A stretch of 14,297 nt of DNA from Isotricha intestinalis (lineage: Eukaryota > Ciliophora > Litostomatea > Vestibuliferida > Isotrichidae), in assembly GCA_023807065.1 (NCBI GenBank), contig JAJJLU010004359.1, positions 1 through 14,297 on the forward strand, in the 5' to 3' direction. The notes beneath the pieces were generated by a model, which was not told the DNA's origin, did not search any database, and saw only the letters and a list, made by a program, of their open reading frames with translations. The position numbers and the translations under genes were made by a program. Shown piece after piece: positions 1 through 6,823 of this stretch (positions within the stretch are counted from its first letter, which is position 1; each line of letters opens with the position of its first letter).

Positions 1-299
1 ATTTGCTATTACTTTGGAATTACATATTTTAATTCTTTTTATTTTTGAATTTTTTAATTTAAAGTAAAGTAAAAAAGTATGAAAATGACTCAACCTATTA
101 TTATGAATTTGAAAGCTTTTTTATTATTGAATAATAAAGGAAATTTGAAAAATAATTATTATTATTAATTAAAAAATATAATAAAAAAACTTAAATAACA
201 GAAATACTTTTTTATGATTTTTGTTTTTAGAAAAATTTAAAATTATGTAATAAAATAATTAATTAACAACACAAATAAAAATAAAAAAACCATAATAAA
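1..299. other. A/T-rich region upstream of the hydrolase gene
   Basis: Almost pure A/T sequence with homopolymer runs. The only coding-like item is a 29-codon ORF on the plus strand at 79-168 (begins MKMTQPIIMN, ends NNYYY, stop TAA). It could be chance, a leader ORF, or the last exon of a gene lying to the left, and I cannot support it as a gene. The last 50 bases before the ATG at 300 are very poor in G, as expected for an A/T-rich protist promoter/leader. No tRNA or other RNA gene is recognisable. Confidence 0.5.
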
Positions 300-1228
300 A
301 TGAAGATTATACTTTTCATTATTTTAACAACATTATCATTATCATATCCAATATTTCCAACAATATTAACAGTATCAATACCTCATGGAGATAAATTAAA
401 GGAAGGAAGAGTAGAAAATACTTTTGTAAGATTTCTTCAAGTAAGTGGAGCTGATTTAATAGTAGTTCACTCATGGACAAATTTAAATTATATTGATGAA
501 CTTCTTGAAAAAAAAGTATCTGGTGTAATTTTCCAAGGAACAGATAATTTAGATAAATCAATGGATCCTTATGTTAATATTTTAAAGTATATTCAATCTA
601 AAGTTATTTCTATTTATAATAATTCAAAAGATAATAAAAAAATTCCTATTTTAGCTTTAGGAAATGATATGATTCTTTTAAGTTATTTAGCTTCCAATAA
701 TAAAGATATTTATAAAAATAAACTTATTTCAGGACCAAATAAAATTAAATTTGAAAAAAATGGTGATTTAAGTTGGATTTTTTCAGAATTACAAAAAAGT
801 GATTTTGAAGCTTTAGAAAATGAAAACATATGTTCAAATTATTTAACAAATATAATCCCAAAAAAAATTTTTGAATCAAAATTAACTGACTTTTTTAAAA
901 TTATTTCAACATCTCAATCAGATAAAGATGAATATGTTTCAATTATGGAAAGTAATTTATATCCAATAATTGGAATGTCATTTCATCCTGAACATATTCT
1001 TTTTGAAGAAAATACAATTTTTAATGTTCCTGATTCTTTTGAAGCTATTAAAACTGCTAGATTTATTGGAATTCTTTTGTTAATTTTGGAAGGCTGTATA
1101 GTCATAATGAAATGACAATTGAAGAAAAAAAAGATAATAAAGGAAAATTCGATTTTATTGATCCTTATGGTCCATTTCCTGTTGATATTTATGGAAGATA
1201 TCAATATTTATTTAAAAAAGAAAATTAA
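300..1228 (+). CDS. Gamma-glutamyl hydrolase-fold protein (family C26-like), secreted, probable pseudoenzyme, with a one-base frame break
   Basis: Residues 1-16 (MKIILFIILTTLSLSY) look like a signal peptide, so the product should enter the secretory or lysosomal route. The body follows gamma-glutamyl hydrolase: an early beta strand with a FVRFLQVSGADLIVV segment (about 42-56), GVIFQGT (75-81) where active enzymes have G-x-x-FPGG, and near the C-terminus GMSFHPEH (225-232), which keeps the His of the family's WHPE motif. Active members remove gamma-linked glutamates from folyl-polyglutamates using a Cys in a GTCLG motif. Here the equivalent stretch reads PILALGNDM (116-124), with Gly121 where the Cys should be, so hydrolysis is unlikely. 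The frame runs out at a TGA at 1113-1115. One extra T in the run at 1075-1078 would restore a C-terminal frame reading FVNFGRLYSH and ending at TAA 1226-1228, giving about 309 residues, close to the usual family length of about 310-320. The break could be an assembly indel or a real lesion. The family call is fairly firm; inactivity is inferred. Confidence 0.75.
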
Positions 1229-1462
1229 ATGTTAATTATGTAATTTAAAATGAGTAATATTTTTTATAAGTTAAAAAAAAGTATTTATTATTTTTAAAAA
1301 TCAATTAAAAAAAAATAACTTAAAAGAAAAAAAATTTACTCTGTGACTATATTTTTATATTATTGTTTTAAATAATCATTAATGTAATATTATATTTTTA
1401 TTTTGAGTTAAAATTATCATTTCAAAATTGTTTTAATAAAATAATTAATTTTGTTGTAAAAA
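1229..1462. other. Intergenic spacer between two co-directional genes
   Basis: This 234-bp A/T-rich spacer must hold the 3' end of the hydrolase transcript and the promoter of the CAP-like gene. No ORF, RNA gene or strong hairpin is seen. The 17-mer TAATAAAATAATTAATT at 1434-1450, 12 bases before the next ATG, also occurs at 248-264 before the hydrolase ATG. In DNA this A/T-rich that may be chance. Confidence 0.4.
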
Positions 1463-2494
1463 ATGGGTAATATTAATTGTAAAAATAATTGTAAATTTTT
1501 AAGAGATAATATTGAAGGAGTTGATAAAAATGCAGAAATGGAGAATCCCTTTTCAAAAATATATTCTGAAATTTCTTCAAAAGAAAATTCAAACAATTTA
1601 ACCGATAAAGAAGATGGAAAATTTTTTAAATCAAGAACTAAAGAAGGTAGTACACCTCAATCAGATAAAAATATGAAAATGTGCCAAAAAAATCAAGTGA
1701 TTGAAGAAATACAAGAAGAAGATAAAAATGAAGAAATAAATAATAATAATGGTGTTACTGATAATCTTAAAGATTCTCATTTTTTTTTGTTTAATGAAAA
1801 TAAAACTAATAACAAAGAAATAAATGATCAAAATAATTTTAGAAGTACTAAAGAGTTAAGTGATCAAATAGAGAATTCAAATAAAATAACATATGAACCA
1901 AATATAATACATCAAAATAATAATACCATAATAAAAAAAGATGATATAGAAAATATTATAGATAAAAATTTATTTCCTGAAGATGAATTTTCCCGATATT
2001 TATTTGAACATATAAATTTATTAAGAGAAAATCCAAAGAAATTTATTCCAATAATAGAAGAAAATAAATCAAAAATAATAAGTAATAAATCAGGAAAATT
2101 AATTTTTAAAAATAAAGTTAAAGTTGCTTTAGAAACTGGTATAAAAGCTTTTGATGAAGCAATAGATGATTTAAATAATACAGAACCAAGTTCAAAATTA
2201 ATATATTTTCCTCTAATTAATATTCCTTTACCTGAAACTGAAGAAGAAATGCAAAAAAGAGAATATTTAAAAGAAAAAGCTTCTCAATTAAAATATTATA
2301 TTAAAAGTTTTTGGAAAGATAATATTAAAGATCCTGAAACAAGTTTTCTTTTAATGGTTATTGATGATACTGGAAATAAAGGAGGTTTGAAAAGAAAAAG
2401 TTTATTAGACCCTAAATTAAAATATATTGGTATTTGTTCAAAATCTTTTGGTAAAAGTTTTTGCTGTTATTTATCTTTCACTGATAAATTATGA
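1463..2494 (+). CDS. CAP-superfamily (SCP-like) protein with a probable myristoyl/palmitoyl N-terminus
   Basis: A 343-residue protein in three parts. The N-terminus MGNINCKNNC fits N-myristoylation at Gly2 with Cys6 and Cys10 available for palmitoylation, and no signal peptide follows, so membrane attachment from the cytosolic side is likely. Residues about 20-165 are acidic, Asn/Lys/Glu-rich and probably disordered. Residues about 175-343 look like a divergent CAP domain: FSRYLFEHINLLRENPKKF matches the first helix (H-N-x-x-R-x-x-P type), and FLLMVIDDTG, then KSLLDPKLKYIGICSKSF and a final beta strand CCYLSF match the C-terminal sandwich. The GHR motif usual in microbial CAP domains is replaced by GGLKRK, so one of the conserved His residues is missing. 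The mammalian CAP protein GLIPR2/GAPR-1 is also myristoylated, which makes an intracellular membrane-bound CAP protein plausible. The stop is TGA. It is convergent with the next gene, with 63 bp between the stops. Confidence is moderate for the CAP fold and good for the acylation motif. Confidence 0.6.
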   Translation: MGNINCKNNCKFLRDNIEGVDKNAEMENPFSKIYSEISSKENSNNLTDKEDGKFFKSRTKEGSTPQSDKNMKMCQKNQVIEEIQEEDKNEEINNNNGVTDNLKDSHFFLFNENKTNNKEINDQNNFRSTKELSDQIENSNKITYEPNIIHQNNNTIIKKDDIENIIDKNLFPEDEFSRYLFEHINLLRENPKKFIPIIEENKSKIISNKSGKLIFKNKVKVALETGIKAFDEAIDDLNNTEPSSKLIYFPLINIPLPETEEEMQKREYLKEKASQLKYYIKSFWKDNIKDPETSFLLMVIDDTGNKGGLKRKSLLDPKLKYIGICSKSFGKSFCCYLSFTDKL

Positions 2495-2557
2495 TTTGAA
2501 TCTCTATTTGTTTATTACTTTTTTTATATTTAAAAATTATCATAAAAAAATTTTCAA

Positions 2558-3487
2558 TTAATTATCAAAGTTATTTGTTCCAGTATTTCCCATATTTGAA
2601 CCCATCATATTTGTACTCCTCATATTATTATTTTCTTCAATCATATTATTTATATTTTGCTCATTCATTGTTCCAGTATTTCCCATATTTGAACCCATCA
2701 TATTTGTATTCCTCATATTATTATTATCATCAATCATATTATTTATATTTTGCTCATTCATTGTTCCAGTATATCTCATATTTGAACCCATCATATTTGT
2801 ATTCCTCATATTATTATTATTATCTGGATAATTCATATTATTATTGTTATTATTGTTACTCATATAACCCATCATATTAATATTTTGACTTTGATTTATA
2901 TTATTTGGATCTAATTTATTTTGTCCTTCTAAATTTTTTGGAATTGGATTTTCCATATGATTTCTTAGTCTATCACATTCTTCCTCATCTAATAATTGAT
3001 TATTTGGTTGAACACCTAATTCTAATACTTTATCTTCTAAGTTTAATTTTTTGATTAAAAATTCTAAATTCATACAATTATCTGTTAACTGACCTAAAGT
3101 TTGTTCTTGACTTCTAATTTTTTTAATTTGTTTTTTAATCACCTCTTCTGCTTCTTTGTTATAATTATATTGTTTATTAGATAATTCATTTAATGTTTGA
3201 TTATTTCTTTCTAAAGTATTTACTGAATATAACATATATTGAGTTAATATTTGATATGATTTTAATAATTTTAATTCATCTTTTGTAAAATCAAAATAAT
3301 CATTTTCATCAAAATTTTCTTGGGAAATATCTCTTAGTAATTCATTTAATTCTACAATATTATTTGATCTTATCAAATGAACAATATCCATTCTTCTTAC
3401 AGTTTTAGGTTTTATTTTATTTGTTTGTGAAAGGAAAAAATCAAATGTTTCTTTTTGAAATTCAACATTTCTATTATCATCACTCAT
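2558..3487 (-). CDS. DZIP1-like N-terminal-domain protein with an Asn/Met-rich repeat tail
   Basis: A 309-residue protein. Residues about 12-125 resemble the DZIP1/Iguana N-terminal domain: FDFFLSQTNKIKPKTVRRMD, a helical stretch with IVELNELLRDI, then ELKLLKSYQILTQYMLYSVN leading into a coiled coil at about 90-132. In animals DZIP1 acts at the basal body and ciliary transition zone. In DZIP1 a C2H2 zinc finger follows this domain; here the corresponding segment (LTDNCMNLEFLIKKLNLEDK, about 134-153) keeps the spacing and the MNxxFL-like core but lacks the Cys pair and His pair. Residues about 200-309 are Asn/Met-rich low complexity, including 2.7 copies of a 31-residue repeat (NMRNTNMMGSNM...NNMI) encoded by a 93-bp DNA repeat. 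The ATG is 41 bp from that of the divergent helicase gene, implying a shared promoter. The DZIP1 assignment rests on motif recall and is moderate; the alternative is an unassigned coiled-coil protein. Confidence 0.5.
   Translation of the reverse strand: MSDDNRNVEFQKETFDFFLSQTNKIKPKTVRRMDIVHLIRSNNIVELNELLRDISQENFDENDYFDFTKDELKLLKSYQILTQYMLYSVNTLERNNQTLNELSNKQYNYNKEAEEVIKKQIKKIRSQEQTLGQLTDNCMNLEFLIKKLNLEDKVLELGVQPNNQLLDEEECDRLRNHMENPIPKNLEGQNKLDPNNINQSQNINMMGYMSNNNNNNNMNYPDNNNNMRNTNMMGSNMRYTGTMNEQNINNMIDDNNNMRNTNMMGSNMGNTGTMNEQNINNMIEENNNMRSTNMMGSNMGNTGTNNFDN
2575..2824. repeat. 93-bp in-frame tandem repeat, about 2.7 copies
   Basis: The unit beginning TTGTTCCAGTAT recurs at 2575, 2668 and 2761, exactly 93 bp apart (31 codons). 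The first two copies are nearly identical at DNA level. The third diverges at GTATATCTC and is lost after about 2824, merging into ATT/GTT-type triplets that encode an Asn run. The length is a multiple of three, so copy number can change without breaking the reading frame. It lies wholly inside the minus-strand DZIP1-like gene. Confidence 0.95.
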
Positions 3488-3528
3488 ATTTACTATAAAT
3501 TATAATTTTTAATTTTTAAATTTTTTTA
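3488..3528. promoter_or_regulatory. Short divergent promoter region (DZIP1-like / helicase)
   Basis: Only 41 bp separate the start codons of the two divergent genes, so both 5' leaders and core promoters must fit here or overlap the coding regions. It is almost purely A/T and contains TACTATAAATTATAAT. The block ATTTTTAATTTTTAAATTTT (3505-3524) recurs almost unchanged in the other divergent spacer at 6042-6062, on the same side next to the plus-strand ATG. Promoter function is inferred from position only. Confidence 0.4.
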
Positions 3529-5142
3529 ATGAAATGTTTTAATGAATATAAATTACAAATTCCTTTATTTTATGAATTATGTGAGAAAATTAATGTAAAA
3601 ATTCCTTCAGAAATACAAAGAAAATGTATTGAACATTTATTAGATGAAAAAAATAAAAATGTAAGTAAAAATGTTAATATAATTAAATCAGAAGCAGGAA
3701 CAGGAAAAACATTAGTATATTTTTTATATTTATTATCTTGTATAGATATAAATAATAATAAATCAATTGAAGTAATTTATATTACTCCAACGAGAGAATT
3801 GGCTTTACAAACTGAGGAATATTTAAAATTATTAAATAAAGAAAATATTAATTATAAAGTTTATATTGGAGGAAAAGCAAATTTACCTGGAAAAATTAAT
3901 AAAGAAAAATTAAATTTTAAAGAAATACCTAAAATTATTGTAGGAACCTTAGGTAAATTAAATAATATTTTAATTAAAAAAGGGAAATTAATTGGAAATA
4001 ATATTTTTAATTCATTAAAATTATTAATTGTAGATGAAGCTGATAAAATGTTAGATCAAAATAAAAATAAACAATTTGAAACTTTTATAAAATTAATCAT
4101 TGAAAAGTTAAATTTAAATCCCAATCCAACAAAAATAATATTAGGTTCAGCAACATTTTCTCAAAAAGAATTAAATTTCTACACAAAAATATTTCAAAAT
4201 TATACAAAAGTAGAAAATTATACATGGTTAATAAGCAAAAAAGAAAATGAAAATATATCAAAAATAGAAAATTTTTCAATATCAAAAAATATAATAGAAC
4301 TTATAAAAATAATTCCAGAAAAAAAGCACATATCATATTATGAGCAAAAATATACAATATTATATAATTTATTAAGTAATCTTCAATCATATTACAAACA
4401 ATGTTTAATATTTTATAATGAAAAAGGAAAAGGAGAAGAAATTTCTTCAGATTTAAGAAATTATGGTTTATCAGTTTCTTTTATTCATGGTGATTTAAAT
4501 CAAGATCAAAGACAATTAATTTATGAAAAAGTTAAAAATTTAGAAGTTAAAATTATTATTTCTACTGATTTATTTAGTAGAGGTATTGATTTAACTGCAG
4601 TTAATTTTGTTATTAATATTGATTTTCCTAAAAATAATTTTGATTATTATCATCGAATTGGAAGAACCGGAAGATTTTTTACAAATGGTATTGCTTTAAC
4701 TTTTGTTCAATTTAATGAAAAAGATAAAATTAAAGAATTAAATGGAAATTTAAAAGAAGTTCTTTCTGATAATGATATTGATATTATTAAAGAATTTGAA
4801 AATTATTTTATTCAATTAGGAGATAATGTTAGATTAAGTGAAAATGAAAAAAAGAAAATTGAAACTCTTGAAAATAAAAATTTTATTAAAGAAGAATTTC
4901 TTTCACAAAAAAGAAGAAGAAAACAATTTGAAAACGAATCTAATTTTAGTGAATGGGAAGAAATTAAAATAGCAAAGAAAAAAGAAGATAAATCAAATAA
5001 TATTATTGATAAATCTGTATATCAAAATAATATAAATAATGATAATAAATATGATGATATTAAGGATGATGAAAATAAACATAATGAAAATAATCACTTT
5101 TGTTTATATTGTGATTTTTTTAAACTCTTTGATTATGAATAA
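3529..5142 (+). CDS. DEAD-box ATP-dependent RNA helicase, possibly DDX20/Gemin3-like
   Basis: A 537-residue protein with the full DEAD-box motif series: Q-motif region with IPSEIQ (25-30), motif I EAGTGKT (55-61), Ia PTREL (87-91), GG (114-115), Ib TLGKL (140-144), II DEAD (169-172), III SAT (207-209), IV LIFYN (293-297), then HGDLNQDQR (320-328), V STDLFSRGID (345-354) and VI HRIGRTGR (375-382). All ATP-binding and hydrolysis residues are intact, so it should be an active RNA-dependent ATPase that remodels RNA or RNPs. Motif Ib is unusual: TPGRL is the norm, here TLGKL. The linker between the RecA domains and the GDLNQDQR/LFSRGID wording remind me of DDX20 (Gemin3, SMN complex), but this subfamily call is weak. 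After about residue 430 comes a charged tail with a basic patch QKRRRKQF and a final CLYCDFF stretch. It is divergent with the DZIP1-like gene and convergent with the EF-hand gene, with 129 bp between stops. No intron is needed. Confidence 0.9.
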   Translation: MKCFNEYKLQIPLFYELCEKINVKIPSEIQRKCIEHLLDEKNKNVSKNVNIIKSEAGTGKTLVYFLYLLSCIDINNNKSIEVIYITPTRELALQTEEYLKLLNKENINYKVYIGGKANLPGKINKEKLNFKEIPKIIVGTLGKLNNILIKKGKLIGNNIFNSLKLLIVDEADKMLDQNKNKQFETFIKLIIEKLNLNPNPTKIILGSATFSQKELNFYTKIFQNYTKVENYTWLISKKENENISKIENFSISKNIIELIKIIPEKKHISYYEQKYTILYNLLSNLQSYYKQCLIFYNEKGKGEEISSDLRNYGLSVSFIHGDLNQDQRQLIYEKVKNLEVKIIISTDLFSRGIDLTAVNFVINIDFPKNNFDYYHRIGRTGRFFTNGIALTFVQFNEKDKIKELNGNLKEVLSDNDIDIIKEFENYFIQLGDNVRLSENEKKKIETLENKNFIKEEFLSQKRRRKQFENESNFSEWEEIKIAKKKEDKSNNIIDKSVYQNNINNDNKYDDIKDDENKHNENNHFCLYCDFFKLFDYE

Positions 5143-5271
5143 TATAAAAAAGTATTTGATATTATGAAAAAATACACATAAATAATACTTTTAAATTTAT
5201 AAAAAAATAATAATAAAAATTATATAATATAAAAATATTATTAATAAAAAGTAAAGAAAATAAAATAATGA

Positions 5272-6018
5272 TTAATTATCAAAGTCATTTTCAAAAGAAT
5301 CAAATCCAAGATCTAAAATTAATTTATTAAATCCTCTAATAAAATTAACACAAAAAAAATCAAGAACACTTAATAAAACAAAATCATCATTTCCAGAAGT
5401 ATCTTCTTCCATATCATCAGAAGCAATTTTCATTAATTCAAAAAAACTTTGAAAATCAATTCCATGAGTAGTTTTCACATTTAAAACATCATATAACATT
5501 CTTAAATTATTTCTATCAATATATTTACTTGGATCAGGATTAAAATCTTCATCACTTTCAATATTAGTATTATTAATATTTGAATCATTTTGAAGTGATT
5601 TATTTCCTGAAGTTTCTCTAATATTATTTTTTTTATCATTTTGAGTATCTATTAATTTTTTTATCCATTCTACAAATTTTTTTTCCCCTTCATCTGAACA
5701 AACATTTTTCCACATTAATAAAGTAAAATAAGCTTGAAGTTGAGCTGAAAATTCATATCTTTTATATTCTTTTTCTTTTTCTTCTGAAATTTTAGATAAT
5801 TTACTAAAGTCTTTTAAAGTAAATAAACCATCTTTATCAGAATCTAAATAAAATAAAGTTGGAATATGACATAAATTTATTTTAAAATCTCCATTATCAT
5901 CTAATATTGACATTTTTAATATATCTCCTAATGAAATCATTTCCTTTCCATTACTTACTCTTTGAAATTCTTCACTAAATATATTATTTTCTGTATAACT
6001 ATCATTTTTTTCATTCAT
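5272..6018 (-). CDS. EF-hand protein of unknown role
   Basis: A 248-residue acidic protein. A good EF-hand loop DSDKDGLFTLKD lies at residues 59-70: Asp at 1, 3 and 5, Gly at 6, Thr at 9 and Asp instead of the usual Glu at 12, which often lowers calcium affinity or admits magnesium. A weaker half-site ILDDNGDFKINL precedes it. The middle (about 90-125) is helical with conserved-looking Trp/Cys (MWKNVCSDEGEKKFVEWIKK). An Asn/Asp/Ser-rich linker (about 130-165) leads to a second helical region (YIDRNNLRMLYDVLN...IDFQSFFELM), which looks like a loop-less EF-hand pair, and then an acidic, Phe/Leu-rich C-terminus. No signal peptide or membrane segment is present, so it is probably a cytosolic or cytoskeletal calcium sensor. 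I do not recognise the orthologue. The start is 54 bp from that of the divergent coiled-coil gene. Confidence 0.7.
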   Translation of the reverse strand: MNEKNDSYTENNIFSEEFQRVSNGKEMISLGDILKMSILDDNGDFKINLCHIPTLFYLDSDKDGLFTLKDFSKLSKISEEKEKEYKRYEFSAQLQAYFTLLMWKNVCSDEGEKKFVEWIKKLIDTQNDKKNNIRETSGNKSLQNDSNINNTNIESDEDFNPDPSKYIDRNNLRMLYDVLNVKTTHGIDFQSFFELMKIASDDMEEDTSGNDDFVLLSVLDFFCVNFIRGFNKLILDLGFDSFENDFDN

Positions 6019-6072
6019 ATATTTATTTATTTTAATTTTTCATTTTTAATTTTTTAAATTTTATTTAAAATA
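6019..6072. promoter_or_regulatory. Short divergent promoter region (EF-hand / coiled-coil gene)
   Basis: This 54-bp gap between two start codons contains no G. The block ATTTTTAATTTTTTAAATTTT (6042-6062) matches 3505-3524 in the other divergent spacer except for one extra T, and again sits just before the plus-strand ATG (10 bases away here, 4 there). Function is inferred from position and from this recurrence. Confidence 0.4.
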
Positions 6073-6823
6073 ATGAAAAATGAAAATTCAATATTTGAAA
6101 AATTAAAAAGTATTCATTTTCAATCACAAAAAAGAATAAATGAATTAAATGAAAAATTAAATAATTTAAGAAGCGAATTATTACAATTAGATGAACTTTT
6201 ATTAAATAAAAAAGAGAATAAAAGAAATAAAGAAGATGAATTAGATTATAAAGATTTACAAAATCAAGTATCTGGATTTTTACAAAAACAAAGAAAAGTA
6301 TTTTAAAATTATTTAATATTTAAAATTAAAGGGTTTATTAGAACAAATAAATGAAACTTTCGAAGAAATAAAAGATAATATTAGGAAACCATTTACACAA
6401 TCAAGTATAAACAAAGAAAATACAAAAAGTTCTTTAGGAAAAATAGAAAATGAAATAATGTCAAATTTTAATTTTGTAAATGAACAAATAAAAAAAACAA
6501 ATAAAGAAAGAAATGAAGGTTATAAAATGTTAATTGATGAAATGAATAATGCTTTTAATAATATTGTTAATCAAGTATAATATATTTTTTATTAAATTAT
6601 ATTTCAGAAGAACAACGATTATCAGATGATAATCGTAATGAATATATAAATTCAATTGAACAAATGCTGATAAAATTTTCAAATCAATTCAAGAATCAAC
6701 AAATTCAAAAGTATAATTAATCATATAAAATATAGAAATGAATTTGAAAAAAAAATTGTGCAACTATTAGAAGAATTATGTAAAAAAATAAATGAAATGA
6801 AGATCCAAAAGGAAATATTATAA
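6073..6823 (+). CDS. Coiled-coil protein, probably SF-assemblin/beta-giardin-like, four exons
   Basis: Exons are 6073-6297, 6332-6574, about 6607/6608-6710 and 6736-6823 (stop TAA), giving about 219 residues. The protein is almost wholly charged alpha-helical coiled coil without Pro except once (RKPFT). It starts MKNENSIFEKLKSIHFQSQKR and has spaced E...R pairs (KERNEGYKMLIDEM, EEQRLSDDNRNEYINSIEQML) like those of SF-assemblins, which build striated microtubule-associated rootlet fibres at basal bodies. The usual family length is roughly 250-300, so this copy is short or the C-terminus is incompletely modelled. The exon 1-2 join is in frame and the exon 3-4 join is in frame (phase 2). The exon 2-3 join with canonical GT-AG is one base out of frame, although the amino-acid quality of exon 3 clearly supports the frame starting GAA at 6607. 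The family call is tentative; that this is a spliced coding gene is well supported. Confidence 0.6.
6298..6331 (+). other. Spliceosomal intron 1 of the coiled-coil gene (34 nt)
   Basis: It starts GTATTTTAAAATT and ends ATTAAAG. It lies in phase 0, is not a multiple of three, and contains an in-frame TAA, while coding-quality helix sequence resumes exactly after it (GLLEQINETFEE). Confidence 0.8.
6575..6607 (+). other. Spliceosomal intron 2 of the coiled-coil gene (about 33 nt)
   Basis: It starts GTATAATATATTTTTTATT and ends TATATTTCAG, with an in-frame stop at its second codon. As written the 33-nt removal does not join the good frames on either side: one more exonic base is needed, or the excised length must be 32. 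This suggests an assembly indel at the junction or an unusual splice site. Confidence 0.65.
6711..6735 (+). other. Spliceosomal intron 3 of the coiled-coil gene (25 nt)
   Basis: It starts GTATAATTAATC and ends AATATAG. Removal joins codon AA|A in phase 2 and continues as KNEFEKKIVQLLEELCKK. It is the shortest of the three introns and is full of stops in the incoming frame. Confidence 0.8.

Noticed and set aside
79..168. 29-codon plus-strand ORF (MKMTQPIIMN...)
   Set aside because: Too short, no recognisable motif, and ends in a Tyr run from ATT repeats; kept only as a note in the left flank.
1079..1101. A 23-nt intron as the explanation of the hydrolase frame break
   Set aside because: It starts GTTA rather than GTAT, has a G-rich interior, and would remove the FVN...R...SH segment that matches the family. 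Not excluded without RNA data.
983..1204. Minus-strand ORF opposite the hydrolase C-terminus
   Set aside because: Antisense shadow; the plus strand here has family-like sequence on both sides of the frame break.
2575..2880. Plus-strand ORF of 101 codons, Tyr/Ser-rich with repeats
   Set aside because: It is the antisense of the 93-bp repeat tail of the DZIP1-like gene; its periodicity is explained by that gene.
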